The notes under the pieces are model-generated. The model was not told the DNA's origin. It ran no database searches and saw only the letters and a list, made by a program, of their open reading frames with translations. A stretch of DNA of 64,000 nucleotides from an uncultured Granulosicoccus sp. (GTDB lineage: Bacteria; Pseudomonadota; Gammaproteobacteria; Granulosicoccales; Granulosicoccaceae). A program made the translations under genes and the position numbers. This document shows, piece after piece, positions 26,623 to 35,116 of this stretch (its first letter is position 1; each line of letters begins with the position of its first letter). The stretch lies in contig CANLNQ010000028.1 in the NCBI GenBank assembly GCA_947492525.1, positions 1 through 64,000 of the forward strand, given 5' to 3'.

Positions 26623-27834
26623 ATGTATATCTGGGAGCTGAAAGACTGGCAGGCAAAGGCCGGTCCCGCATTTCACTGGCAGTCTGAAGACCTGCAACCA
26701 CGCCTTGCGGAATTGGCATCCCGACGCGCCCACCTCATCGCGCAACATGAATCCCTGTCCGGTTCCGACGAGGACAGGGCCAGCAGCGCGGAACTGGATG
26801 CTGCGCAAGTTGACGCGCTGATAGCCTCGGCCTTGCGCAGTAGCGAAATCGAGGGGGAACACCTGGACGTTGCCTCGCTGCGCTCATCGGTCATCACGCA
26901 GCTCGGACTGGACAAGGCCGGCTTTCCCAATCTGAAGAAACACGGCAATCAACAGACCGATTCGCTGGTACAGCTACTGCTGGAAGCAACCACACAGATC
27001 AGCACCCCCTTGAGCACCGATATACTTTGCCAATGGCAGGCGTCTCTGTTCACCGACCCCTCGCTGACCCAGACCCTGCGTATCGGCAGTCTTCGAGGCG
27101 ATGACCTGATGCAGGTGGTTTCCGGACGAATCGACCGCCCCACCGTGCATTTCGAAGCACCTCCGGGCAACAGGCTGGATGCAGAGTTGCGGCGATTCAC
27201 CCGCTGGTTCAATCGGCCACCGACAGACATCGACCCTTTCGTGCGGGCAGGGATAGCGCATCTGTGGTTCATCACGCTGCATCCATTCGATGATGGCAAT
27301 GGCCGCGTGGCTCGGGCCCTGACCGACCGGGCCCTGGCGCAGGCCGAGGGCGTCAGCGTTCGCTACTATTCTCACAGTGCCGCCATCATGCAACGTCGCG
27401 CCCAGTATTACGACATTCTCGAGAAGAGTCAGCGCGGCAGTCTGGATATCACGCCCTGGCTGAGCTGGTTTCTCGATGTTCTGAGCGATGCCATGTTGCA
27501 GGGTCAGCAACGATTCGATCGAGTCATCCGCAAGGCACGTTTCTGGCGACTGCACGCACAGACTGTCCTGAGTGAGCGGCAAGTCAAGATACTCAATCGC
27601 ATGCTGGATGGCTGGGGTGAGGAATTCCCCGACGGCATCAATGCCAGCAAATATGGCAGTCTTGGCCGGGTCAGCAAGGCTACCTCCACTCGAGAGCTTG
27701 CAGATCTTGTTGCCAAGGACTGTTTGTACAAGCTCCCCGGCGGCGGTAGGAGTACACGCTATGCCTTGTGTGCGGCCACCCATTCCGTTGAACAGGTTCA
27801 CGCAAGCACACCAACTCGAGATACCCGCTCATGA
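26623..27834 (+). CDS. Fic-family protein with DUF4172-like N-terminus
   Basis: The 403-residue protein should transfer AMP (or another nucleotide group) to target proteins. The Fic motif HPFDDGNGRVAR is at residues 220-231. The inhibitory-helix motif SSEIEGE (73-79) lies N-terminal to it, so the enzyme is class II and self-inhibited. The N-terminus MYIWELKDWQ resembles DUF4172, and the C-terminal 100 residues look like a winged helix. The target is unknown. Paired inverted repeats upstream suggest autoregulation. It overlaps the MFS gene by four bases. Confidence 0.92.
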   Translation: MYIWELKDWQAKAGPAFHWQSEDLQPRLAELASRRAHLIAQHESLSGSDEDRASSAELDAAQVDALIASALRSSEIEGEHLDVASLRSSVITQLGLDKAGFPNLKKHGNQQTDSLVQLLLEATTQISTPLSTDILCQWQASLFTDPSLTQTLRIGSLRGDDLMQVVSGRIDRPTVHFEAPPGNRLDAELRRFTRWFNRPPTDIDPFVRAGIAHLWFITLHPFDDGNGRVARALTDRALAQAEGVSVRYYSHSAAIMQRRAQYYDILEKSQRGSLDITPWLSWFLDVLSDAMLQGQQRFDRVIRKARFWRLHAQTVLSERQVKILNRMLDGWGEEFPDGINASKYGSLGRVSKATSTRELADLVAKDCLYKLPGGGRSTRYALCAATHSVEQVHASTPTRDTRS

Positions 27835-29060
27835 CATCACCCAGGACCCCGTGGCGGACGCCGGTCGTCATCATCGTGGCAGGCTGCCTGATCTCGGCCA
27901 TCGGATTCGGGATTCGTTCCTCTTTCGGCCTCTTTCTGGAACCCATGACAGCGGCCCAGGGCTGGTCCCGCGAGACCTTTGGTCTGGCCATGGCCTTGCA
28001 GAACCTGTTCTGGGGTCTCGGTTTGCCGATAGCCGGCATACTGGCCGATCGTTGGGGCTCCAGCCGGGTCATCATCGGTGGCGCAATCGCCTACTTTGCC
28101 GGTGTCTACGGCATGGCTCTGTCGGATTCGCAGACACTGCTGTATCTGACGGGCGGCGTGCTGTCCGGACTTGGTATAGCGTTTTCGGCCTTTACGCTTG
28201 CCATGGCATCGATGGCAAGGGCGGTCGGACCGGAGAAACGCGCATTTGTGCTGGGCATCGGTACGGCCGCAGGATCGGCAGGGCAGGTTCTGTTTTCACC
28301 CATCGGTCAGATGTTCATCAACAACTTCGGCTGGCAGCAGGCGCTGGTCATGCTGGCGCTACTGGCACTGGTGTTAGTGCCGCTGGCGTGGATACTGCCT
28401 CATGGCGCCTCCGCCAATCAGGCACAGGACGAGCAGACACTGCAGGCGGCCCTGCACGAAGCGCTGTCACATCGAGGCTTTGTATTGCTGACACTGGGCT
28501 TTTTCGTCTGCGGCTTCCACGTGGCGTTCATCACGGTCCATTTTCCCGCCTATGTGCGCGATATCGGGCTGGATCCGAATATCGGCGCCTACAGTCTTGC
28601 ATTGATTGGCCTGTTCAACATCGCAGGCTCCCTGTTGTCGGGAGTTGCCGGGCAACGCTTCAGCATGAAATACAGCCTGAGCTTCATCTATACCGCTCGC
28701 GCTGTTGCCATCACGGCCTTGCTGATATTGCCCAAGACGCCTATTGTCGTACTGGTCTTTGCTGCCGTGATGGGACTGCTCTGGCTATCCACCGTACCAT
28801 TGACAACGGGCATCGTGGCACAGGTGTTCGGCACTCGTTATATGGGCACCTTGTTCGGTATCGTGTTTCTGAGCCACCAGATCGGCAGCTTTATGGGTGT
28901 CTGGCTCGGGGGGAAGCTCTACGACAGCAGCGGCAGCTACGACAGCATGTGGATGGCCGGTGTTGTATTGGGCTTGCTGGCTGCTGCGCTGCACATGCCG
29001 ATCAACGAAATGCCCGTAGCCCGCCTGTCAGGCACAGTAACACCGAGGGTTACTGGCTGA
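27831..29060 (+). CDS. MFS transporter, monocarboxylate/oxalate type
   Basis: The 409-residue protein has 12 hydrophobic segments and the MFS loop motif GILADRWGSSRV between helices 2 and 3. Its overall shape resembles the oxalate:formate antiporter and monocarboxylate groups. The start overlaps the Fic stop codon (ATGA), so the two are translated together, an odd pairing with no clear functional link. The substrate is unknown. Confidence 0.85.
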   Translation: MTSPRTPWRTPVVIIVAGCLISAIGFGIRSSFGLFLEPMTAAQGWSRETFGLAMALQNLFWGLGLPIAGILADRWGSSRVIIGGAIAYFAGVYGMALSDSQTLLYLTGGVLSGLGIAFSAFTLAMASMARAVGPEKRAFVLGIGTAAGSAGQVLFSPIGQMFINNFGWQQALVMLALLALVLVPLAWILPHGASANQAQDEQTLQAALHEALSHRGFVLLTLGFFVCGFHVAFITVHFPAYVRDIGLDPNIGAYSLALIGLFNIAGSLLSGVAGQRFSMKYSLSFIYTARAVAITALLILPKTPIVVLVFAAVMGLLWLSTVPLTTGIVAQVFGTRYMGTLFGIVFLSHQIGSFMGVWLGGKLYDSSGSYDSMWMAGVVLGLLAAALHMPINEMPVARLSGTVTPRVTG

Positions 29061-29078
29061 ATGAGAGGAGGGCGGCTA

Positions 29079-29118
29079 CTGGCTGAGCTGTTTGAAAGCT
29101 GGCTGACCTGTTTGAAGA
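29079..29118. repeat. Short direct repeat, two copies of about 20 bp
   Basis: CTGGCTGAGCTGTTTGAA and CTGGCTGACCTGTTTGAA lie side by side just after the MFS gene, differing at one base. A shorter copy of the TACTGGCTGA part occurs at the MFS stop codon. No function is apparent. Confidence 0.7.
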
Positions 29119-29319
29119 TAGGGCCGACGGGCCGGCCCGGTTCACCGCGCCCGTCTGGTCGTTTCCGTCTTGACCTTTGCGTTTTGCCGTTTCCTTCTTA
29201 TCCGGTACGGTTCATCACGTTCGGGTCATCCCGCTTGCCTGAGGAATAACCCTTACCGCCTTGTCGAGGAGGAACGACCTGTCCTGCCTGGTCAAGTGAG
29301 ACTGCCAGCCTCGGGACAA

Positions 29320-29502
29320 TCAGGATTTCGGGCCGAGAAGAAACCAGGCAATGAGTCCGATGACCGGCAGGAGCAGGACAATCAGTACCCAGACAAGCTT
29401 CTTCAGGGTGCTTGCTGTACTGCCAACAATCTTGATGACCGCGTAGATATCAAGTACGAAAATGATAAAACCGAGAATACCGCCACCGAAGCCGATTTCC
29501 AT
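29320..29502 (-). CDS. Small PLDc_N-type membrane protein
   Basis: The 60-residue product has two transmembrane helices (about residues 8-25 and 37-56) and the pattern IYAVIKIVGS...KKLVWVLIVLLLPVIGLIAWFLLGPK, typical of the phospholipase D nuclease N-terminal (PLDc_N) domain. Stand-alone versions are common small membrane proteins of unknown role. GAGGAG precedes the ATG at good spacing. Confidence 0.85.
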   Translation of the reverse strand: MEIGFGGGILGFIIFVLDIYAVIKIVGSTASTLKKLVWVLIVLLLPVIGLIAWFLLGPKS

Positions 29503-29727
29503 GCTGTTTCTCCTCTGAATGAATGACTGTGTTGTGAGGACAAAAGTCTAAGGCCGATGGCAGGGGCAAACCGTGCATTGAAGAACATGCACATCGGACG
29601 TCAGTTGTGTCAGCGCACCAGCCAGACCTGACTCAGCAGATTCTCCAGTGGTGTTGAATTCGCAACAGCCGTGCTGGCCGGAGCCTGCATACGATCATCA
29701 TGACTCGAGAACAAGACAAAACCGGTA

Positions 29728-30207
29728 TCAAGCTAGCGGTTCGGCCGTCACGATCACACCATCGGTATCCGTGTACACGTAATCGCCCGGTTTGAAGTTG
29801 ATGCCTCCGAATGACAGGGAGACATCACGCTCGCCCTGCGTGACGGGAATGTATTTTCGGGAGCAGGTACCCAGGGCGTACAGTGCCACTGGAATGTCCT
29901 TGATCTGAAACGTGTCTCTGACATAGCCGTTGACGATGATCCCGGTGTAGCCACTTGCCTGCGCAAATTTCATCAGGTTCTCACCGACGATGGCGTAATA
30001 GGCTTGATCAGCATCCACGACCACGACCTTTCCTTGCCCGTCTTCATCTCTCAGAAGCGTGATGAGATCGCTGTTGTTGCGATCCAGTCGGATCGTCACC
30101 ACCTCACCCTGAGCCATGGTTGCGCCACCATAATTGGCGTAACCCGGGCCCAGCACAGACACCTTGTCAGGGTGGGCGTCGCAAAAATCTGCAGTAAAGT
30201 CGGCCAT
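29728..30207 (-). CDS. rraA: RraA family protein
   Basis: The 159-residue protein resembles RraA, which binds RNase E and restrains RNA decay. Related family members are 4-hydroxy-4-methyl-2-oxoglutarate aldolases. Visible blocks are NYGGATMAQGEVVT, GKVVVVDADQAYYAIVGENL, GIIVNGYVRDTFQI and SFGGINFKPGDYVYTDTDG. The overall length and order match RraA closely. It is monocistronic here. Whether it inhibits RNase E or has aldolase activity is not decided by sequence. Confidence 0.88.
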   Translation of the reverse strand: MADFTADFCDAHPDKVSVLGPGYANYGGATMAQGEVVTIRLDRNNSDLITLLRDEDGQGKVVVVDADQAYYAIVGENLMKFAQASGYTGIIVNGYVRDTFQIKDIPVALYALGTCSRKYIPVTQGERDVSLSFGGINFKPGDYVYTDTDGVIVTAEPLA

Positions 30208-30309
30208 GCTGTGCTCTCTGGAAGGGGAAACAGACCCGCTGCATGCGGGTTCCAGCGCGAGATTCTATCATCTGGCTTCGAACTTCTACAGCGCTGCGAG
30301 CGTGCGGAC

Positions 30310-31638
30310 TCACGACTGACAAGGCGTGGTTGAATAATCGCCTTCCGGGCTTTCAAACAGCGTCGTGCCATCGAAAAAGCCGCCGATCGCATCGCCGGAA
30401 CCGACCGCACACAGTGAGAAAAGCCCGCAGAACTCTGCACGACTCTCCACGAAGTGCGTCCAGTTGGCGGTCGAATGGCGAACGCAATACTCGCCGGGAT
30501 CGGGATCGGGATCGGGATCGGGATCGGGATCGGGATCGGGATCGGGATCGGGATCGGGATCGGGATCGGGATCAGGATCAGGATCAGGATCAGGATCAGG
30601 GTCACCCATCAAGGGTGCACCGAGTCGGTCTGCCATGCCTGCGACAGCGGCCATCTGCCGACCACTGCGCAAGGCATAGTCCGGATCATCGTAGCCCCAC
30701 CAATCCCAACATCCGTTCGGATTGCCACCCAGGGGATTGCTCGAAGAAGCAGTAACGCTATGCGCCTGGGGGTAGAGCACCACCATGTTGTTCGTCTCGG
30801 CCCATCGATTGTATCCCGTGGTACGGGCATACAGATCGCCGATCTGATCCGGTGTCTGCTGGCAGCCGTGAAACGCGATATGCAGCTTGCAGGTATCGCC
30901 CGCCGCACAGTTTGCCGGCACATACACGAAACCCAGTTGATCCATACCATGAGCTTCCGAATTCGCCAGGAACTCATCCTGCTCGAAAACATGCAGATGA
31001 TTGGCATCGGGGGTACCGGCTGCATTCAGCTCACCGTATAACCACGTCAGGATGTCCCCGGCCTGATCGATTCCGCAGTCATTGATGAAATCCGGCTGGG
31101 TCACACCACAGCTGTTCTGCGCACCTTCAGCAAGAAACGCATGGCCAGCCGGAACGTCTGTCACATAGCGAATGTTCTCGGCCGATACACCCGCCCCCAG
31201 ATAGAAATCGCGTGCCGCCTCCATCACCGGAGGGGTAACTGTATTGTCTGCCGTACCGCTGAAAAGATAGAGCCGATCAGTCTGCAAACCGCTCAGCGCA
31301 TCGATGGTTTCATTCTCGGCAAAGGATCGAGCCGATTGCAGCAATGCGGCCTCATCGGGGCCACCGGGCTGAGTCTGCATACACTGGTTCAACGCAGTCA
31401 GCACACTCCCACGTGCGCAGTAGTAGGGACCACCCGCCACCACACCAGCTCCGGCGATCTTCCGGGAAAAGGCCACATGAACCTGTACCGCCATATAGGC
31501 ACCACTGGACAAACCCGAGACAGTCGTGCCGCTGCCGTCCAGCACCAGCTCCGGGAGAGGCTGTGCGAGCGCAGTCCCGGCCAATGCCGCGGTGAAGGCA
31601 ATCATCGTTCGAGCGCTTGTCGATCGCATTCTGTCCAT
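30310..31638 (-). CDS. Exported PHB depolymerase-type esterase with (DP)n linker
   Basis: The 442-residue product starts with a signal peptide (cleavage probably after ALA, residue 25). The catalytic domain shows the lipase box GLSSG (residues 42-46, Ser44), and FHGCQQTPDQIG is characteristic of PHB depolymerases. Between about residues 345 and 385 lies an uninterrupted Asp-Pro repeat, followed by a small Cys-containing C-terminal domain that may bind polymer. GAAGGA precedes the ATG at 31638. It would degrade extracellular or periplasmic PHB, with the products entering through the transporters at 20-25 kb. Confidence 0.9.
   Translation of the reverse strand: MDRMRSTSARTMIAFTAALAGTALAQPLPELVLDGSGTTVSGLSSGAYMAVQVHVAFSRKIAGAGVVAGGPYYCARGSVLTALNQCMQTQPGGPDEAALLQSARSFAENETIDALSGLQTDRLYLFSGTADNTVTPPVMEAARDFYLGAGVSAENIRYVTDVPAGHAFLAEGAQNSCGVTQPDFINDCGIDQAGDILTWLYGELNAAGTPDANHLHVFEQDEFLANSEAHGMDQLGFVYVPANCAAGDTCKLHIAFHGCQQTPDQIGDLYARTTGYNRWAETNNMVVLYPQAHSVTASSSNPLGGNPNGCWDWWGYDDPDYALRSGRQMAAVAGMADRLGAPLMGDPDPDPDPDPDPDPDPDPDPDPDPDPDPDPDPDPDPGEYCVRHSTANWTHFVESRAEFCGLFSLCAVGSGDAIGGFFDGTTLFESPEGDYSTTPCQS
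30496..30602. repeat. Hexanucleotide repeat coding for (DP)n
   Basis: GGGATC repeats about 13 times and then AGGATC about 5 times, in frame with the depolymerase gene on the minus strand, where they encode alternating Asp-Pro. Both unit variants give the same dipeptide. Slippage would lengthen or shorten the linker without shifting frame. Confidence 0.95.
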
Positions 31639-32001
31639 TCACCCGTCCTTCAAGGGAAGTGTGTGGCGACAATTTTTTAGCACAGTCTGCCGTGGCAAAC
31701 AAGCGTCGCGGCTCTGATCTGCGGGAAATGACACTTCTGGACAGGATCATCCGTCGACCCTTGATACTACAAATATGGCACTGTATCAGTGCATCCTGCA
31801 TGAATGATGTATCAATGGGCTGATAGTGAAAGGCCTGCCCGGAGATTGACTAGCCATTGGTCGAAACCTCTGCTCACCCCGTTGTTTGACGGTGAAAGCC
31901 CGTGTTAGCTTGCACTCATTCCAATGTTCTTGCTGCCGGGGTGCTGGGTGCCTGGTCAAGGAACTGACGGCCTGTTCATCAGCGCAATCGAAAGGTGGGA
32001 C
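31639..32001. other. Divergent intergenic region
   Basis: About 360 bp between the leftward depolymerase gene and a rightward helical protein gene. It holds both promoters by position. I see no clear operator, RNA gene or credible frame in it. Confidence 0.5.
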
Positions 32002-32433
32002 ATGTCCGGCAACTACATGCTGAATCCCTGGTCGACCGAGTTCTGGCAGCAGTTTCTGAATCATCCTGTGAGTGGGGAAGTCGATCAGGAAATTCTGCCG
32101 AGCTGGTTCTCGACCAACATCACGGTGACCGGCTTGGGCGAGCCTGAGCTGGAGCAGAAGATCGTCACGCAAGTGGCCACCTATGGAAAACAGCTGGGTG
32201 AATTGACCGAAGTCGTGCTGGCACTGGCCGAGGCCAGCCACCTCTCAGGCAACGAAGCTCTGCAGGAACTGCGATCGATTGCAGAACGGATCGAACAGAC
32301 AAAGCAGGCCCACCGCATGTCCGTGCAACAACGTGCCGAGCGCGCACTGCAGGACTTGGCAGAGTCCGACCCGGAAGGACTGTCACGACTTATTGCCTCG
32401 TTTCAGACGACTTGCGTGATTCACGATCCGTGA
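32002..32433 (+). CDS. Uncharacterised helical protein (WQQFLxxPVxG family)
   Basis: The 143-residue cytoplasmic protein is mostly predicted helix. It begins MSGNYMLNPWSTEFWQQFL and ends with an ESDPEGLSRLIASFQ segment. AAAGGTGG precedes the ATG at 32002. I do not recognise the family. Its place beside the PHB depolymerase and its amphipathic helices raise the idea of a granule-associated protein, but that is only inference. A broken, internally deleted copy of the same gene occurs at 52628-52754 in the peptidase island. Confidence 0.65.
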   Translation: MSGNYMLNPWSTEFWQQFLNHPVSGEVDQEILPSWFSTNITVTGLGEPELEQKIVTQVATYGKQLGELTEVVLALAEASHLSGNEALQELRSIAERIEQTKQAHRMSVQQRAERALQDLAESDPEGLSRLIASFQTTCVIHDP

Positions 32434-32541
32434 TTCACATTCACTGAAGCAACAAGACTGTGCAGATCGGGCCTGCAGGCACAGGGCGCCATTGCCGGTA
32501 GAAGGAAGCCGGCAATTTCCGGCCCGCCCCGCAGGCGAGTC

Positions 32542-33627
32542 TCAGGAGTGTCCCAGCAGCTTTCTGTATTTGCGCACGAACAGATCCTCACCCTTCAACT
32601 TCCGTGTCAGCAGATCACCCACGCTCATGAAACCGAGAAAGGAGTTGCCGCGTTTCGGCCCGAGCGGCACGATGATCGGGGCTTTGCTGCCCCATGGAGC
32701 ATGGGGCTTCATCTGCTCGATCGATTTACCCGTGCCGAGGCCCAGCAAGGTCCGTTTCAGCCAGGGCAACTGGCGACTGGTGGCAACGATGGTCATTGCG
32801 TCACCGGCATCTGCCACGTCGCCTGCGGCGAAGACATTGGGCAAGGAGGGCGAGGGCCGCAGCCAGGCGTCGACCTTGATGCGACCTGCCGAGCTGGATT
32901 CGGTCCCCGGCAGGGCCTGCAGCAGATCGGAATTGGCACGTGCGCCGAGTACCGGGAAAATCAGATCGAAATCATGCTCGGCCTCGTCCGCAAGCCGCAG
33001 GCTGCCCGCGTAGGGTTCGGTGAAGCTCTGCAGATTCTCCACCCTGTGCCCGAGAACCAGGCGCACGCCGGCCCGTTCGAGCTTGTTCGCCAGCGACGTG
33101 CCGAATGCCACCGGTTTGTCGGGGAACAGTCGATCCGGGGCGGATATCAGGGTGATCTGCTTGTCGGGCATCGCGTGGGCGATTTCACCGGCCAGTTCGG
33201 TACCGACGGCGCCGCCACCCACGATGGCAACCGTATTGGCGGCTGTCAGCCGTGCGTGAATGCGGGCACTTTCGGCGCGGAAAGCCGCGATGTCGTCGCC
33301 TTCGGGTTTGAAGGGAGTCGCATTGCCGGAGCCGGTGGCCACCACCACCTGATCGGCTGCGATTCGGCTCCCGTCCTCCAGCGTCACGCCCGCCTCATCG
33401 ACCGATACGGCACGGGCCTGCACCAGCCGGCCTCGGGTCAGCAGTTTGTCGTAGGGAATGAGTGCCCGGTCCATCACGGCCGGATCAACGACGCCGCGGA
33501 TCATCGCCGGTGCGTGGACAAAGTGGCTGCGCGGTTCGATCAGCACCACGTCGGCTTGGGCATCGAGGGATTTGGCAAGCTCGGCGCCGATATAGCCGCC
33601 GCCGACGATCGCGATCTGCTGGGTCAT
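32542..33627 (-). CDS. FAD-dependent NAD(P)H oxidoreductase, NDH-2/AIFM2 type
   Basis: The 361-residue flavoprotein has two Rossmann motifs: IAIVGGGYIGAELA (residues 5-18) for FAD and VAIVGGGAVGTELAGE near residue 133 for NAD(P)H. The second FAD contact NVFAAGDVAD lies near residue 270. The fold and length fit the AIFM2/FSP1 and type II NADH dehydrogenase-like group, which pass electrons to quinones or other acceptors. It is divergent from a LysR-type gene that probably controls it. Confidence 0.85.
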   Translation of the reverse strand: MTQQIAIVGGGYIGAELAKSLDAQADVVLIEPRSHFVHAPAMIRGVVDPAVMDRALIPYDKLLTRGRLVQARAVSVDEAGVTLEDGSRIAADQVVVATGSGNATPFKPEGDDIAAFRAESARIHARLTAANTVAIVGGGAVGTELAGEIAHAMPDKQITLISAPDRLFPDKPVAFGTSLANKLERAGVRLVLGHRVENLQSFTEPYAGSLRLADEAEHDFDLIFPVLGARANSDLLQALPGTESSSAGRIKVDAWLRPSPSLPNVFAAGDVADAGDAMTIVATSRQLPWLKRTLLGLGTGKSIEQMKPHAPWGSKAPIIVPLGPKRGNSFLGFMSVGDLLTRKLKGEDLFVRKYRKLLGHS

Positions 33628-33735
33628 AAATGTGTGTCTGTTTCCGGTTCAGGCGCCATTGTAGGGACACATCAACTACAATGATAATTATACTTTCCGA
33701 TACTCTGCATAAGATCCTCTTAAGAAAAAGATTGA

Positions 33736-34635
33736 ATGAAACTCGATCAATTGAAGGTGCTGCGCGCCGTCGTCGAGACGGGCTCGGTCAAGGCAGCCTC
33801 CGAGCGATTGAACCGCACTCAGCCGGCGGTGAGCCAGGGACTCAAGGCGCTGGAGCAGCAGACCGGCACAGAGCTGTTCGATCGTTCCGGATACCGGCTC
33901 GAACTGACACCCATCGGGCAGCGGGTTTATCTGCAATCGCTGCGCGTGCTGGCAGAGGCCGAGGATCTGACGCAGCTTGTACGCCATTTCGGGAGGGGTG
34001 AAGAGGAGACAATCACCATCGCCATCGATGCAGGCACTGATCTCGCTTTGTTGATGCCGGTGCTGAAGGCACTGCAAGCGCAATTTCCCGAGACGCGGGT
34101 GGTGCTGAAAACCGAATTGCTGTCGGGCGCCATCGGCGCACTGCATTCGGGCGAGGCCGCACTCGCCATCGCCCCGATGCTGGCGGTAATGCTGGAGGAG
34201 GAGGGCTTCGACCACTTGCGCATTGGTCAGATCGTACTGCGCAACGTGGCCGCCCCGGTGATGATCGACGCGATGGGCGCGCCGGAACGGCTGACTGAGT
34301 TGCGCCGCTTCACCCAGGTCATTGCCCGCGACAGCGGCCAGGCAGCCGGACTGTTCGACCGTGAACTCGGTGTCCAGAAGGGCCAGCGCCGCTGGTATGT
34401 CAGTGATCTGCAAACCAAGAAGGCCCTGCTGGTTGCCGGACTGGGCTGGGGGCGACTACCGGAGCACCTGATTGCCGCGGAGCTGGCCGCAGGCGTTCTG
34501 CGAGAAATTGACCTGCCACTGACACATCTGCCCTCGGAGGCGAAGATTTTCGCCTTCCGCCAGCCTCGCCCCGTCATCGGTCCGGTTGCCACAGCGCTGT
34601 GGGAAAGTCTGGAGGGGTATTCGGAGGACCGATAA
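33736..34635 (+). CDS. LysR-family transcription regulator
   Basis: The 299-residue protein has an N-terminal winged helix-turn-helix (LKVLRAVVETGSVKAASERL) and the NRTQPAVSQGLKALEQQTG recognition region, then a two-lobe effector domain. It is divergent from the FAD oxidoreductase gene across 108 bp, the usual layout for a LysR regulator and its target. It lies only 46 bp before the glutamate mutase operon in the same direction, so read-through into that operon is possible. Confidence 0.92.
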   Translation: MKLDQLKVLRAVVETGSVKAASERLNRTQPAVSQGLKALEQQTGTELFDRSGYRLELTPIGQRVYLQSLRVLAEAEDLTQLVRHFGRGEEETITIAIDAGTDLALLMPVLKALQAQFPETRVVLKTELLSGAIGALHSGEAALAIAPMLAVMLEEEGFDHLRIGQIVLRNVAAPVMIDAMGAPERLTELRRFTQVIARDSGQAAGLFDRELGVQKGQRRWYVSDLQTKKALLVAGLGWGRLPEHLIAAELAAGVLREIDLPLTHLPSEAKIFAFRQPRPVIGPVATALWESLEGYSEDR

Positions 34636-34681
34636 TTGGACTTTTGGTACTATGGCCGGCTGGATACAGGGCGCGTGGAAC

Positions 34682-35116
34682 ATGAAAGTCGTAACGGGGG
34701 TGATTGGCAATGATATTCACGTGGTTGCCAATCGATTGATGGACCTGTCGCTCACGGCGAGAGGCTACGAAGTGTTCAATCTGGGGGTGAATACCTATCT
34801 GGAGGAATTCTTTGACGCAGCCGTCGAGACCGGCGCCGAGATTCTGCTGATTTCCTCCCTCAACGGTGAGGCGGAAGGCTGGGCCCGGGAGGTCAAGATG
34901 CTCAAGGCAAAATACAAGAGCCTCGACGACCTCATCATGATGATCGGCGGCAACCTTACCGTGGGTAGTGGCAATGCGGAGGCTATCGTCCCGCGCTACA
35001 AGAACTACGGTTTCGATCTCGTGTGCCACCAGGTGGACCTGAACACGGGACTGGACATGCTCGAAGACTATCTCAAGGCACACCCCCCACGCTCACAGGA
35101 AACCTCAGGCGCATGA
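34682..35116 (+). CDS. glmS: Glutamate mutase small subunit, B12-binding
   Basis: The 144-residue component S binds adenosylcobalamin. The base-off motif is GNDIHVVANRL (residues 9-19): Asp11 and His13, the lower axial ligand, are kept, but the glycine of the usual DxHxxG is Ala16. Further blocks SSLNGEAEG and IGGNLTVGSG match component S. With component E it would interconvert L-glutamate and (2S,3S)-3-methylaspartate. The start at 34682 gives a family-like N-terminus; an earlier ATG at 34652 adds ten unlike residues. It overlaps glmE by four bases. Confidence 0.9.
   Translation: MKVVTGVIGNDIHVVANRLMDLSLTARGYEVFNLGVNTYLEEFFDAAVETGAEILLISSLNGEAEGWAREVKMLKAKYKSLDDLIMMIGGNLTVGSGNAEAIVPRYKNYGFDLVCHQVDLNTGLDMLEDYLKAHPPRSQETSGA

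Noticed and set aside
30454..31041. Plus-strand frame with Gly/Ile-Arg repeats
   Set aside because: The repeat comes from the antisense of the Asp-Pro linker. The depolymerase on the minus strand explains the region.
32548..33684. 378-codon plus-strand frame opposite the FAD oxidoreductase
   Set aside because: It is a shadow; the minus strand has both Rossmann motifs, and the divergent LysR layout supports that strand.
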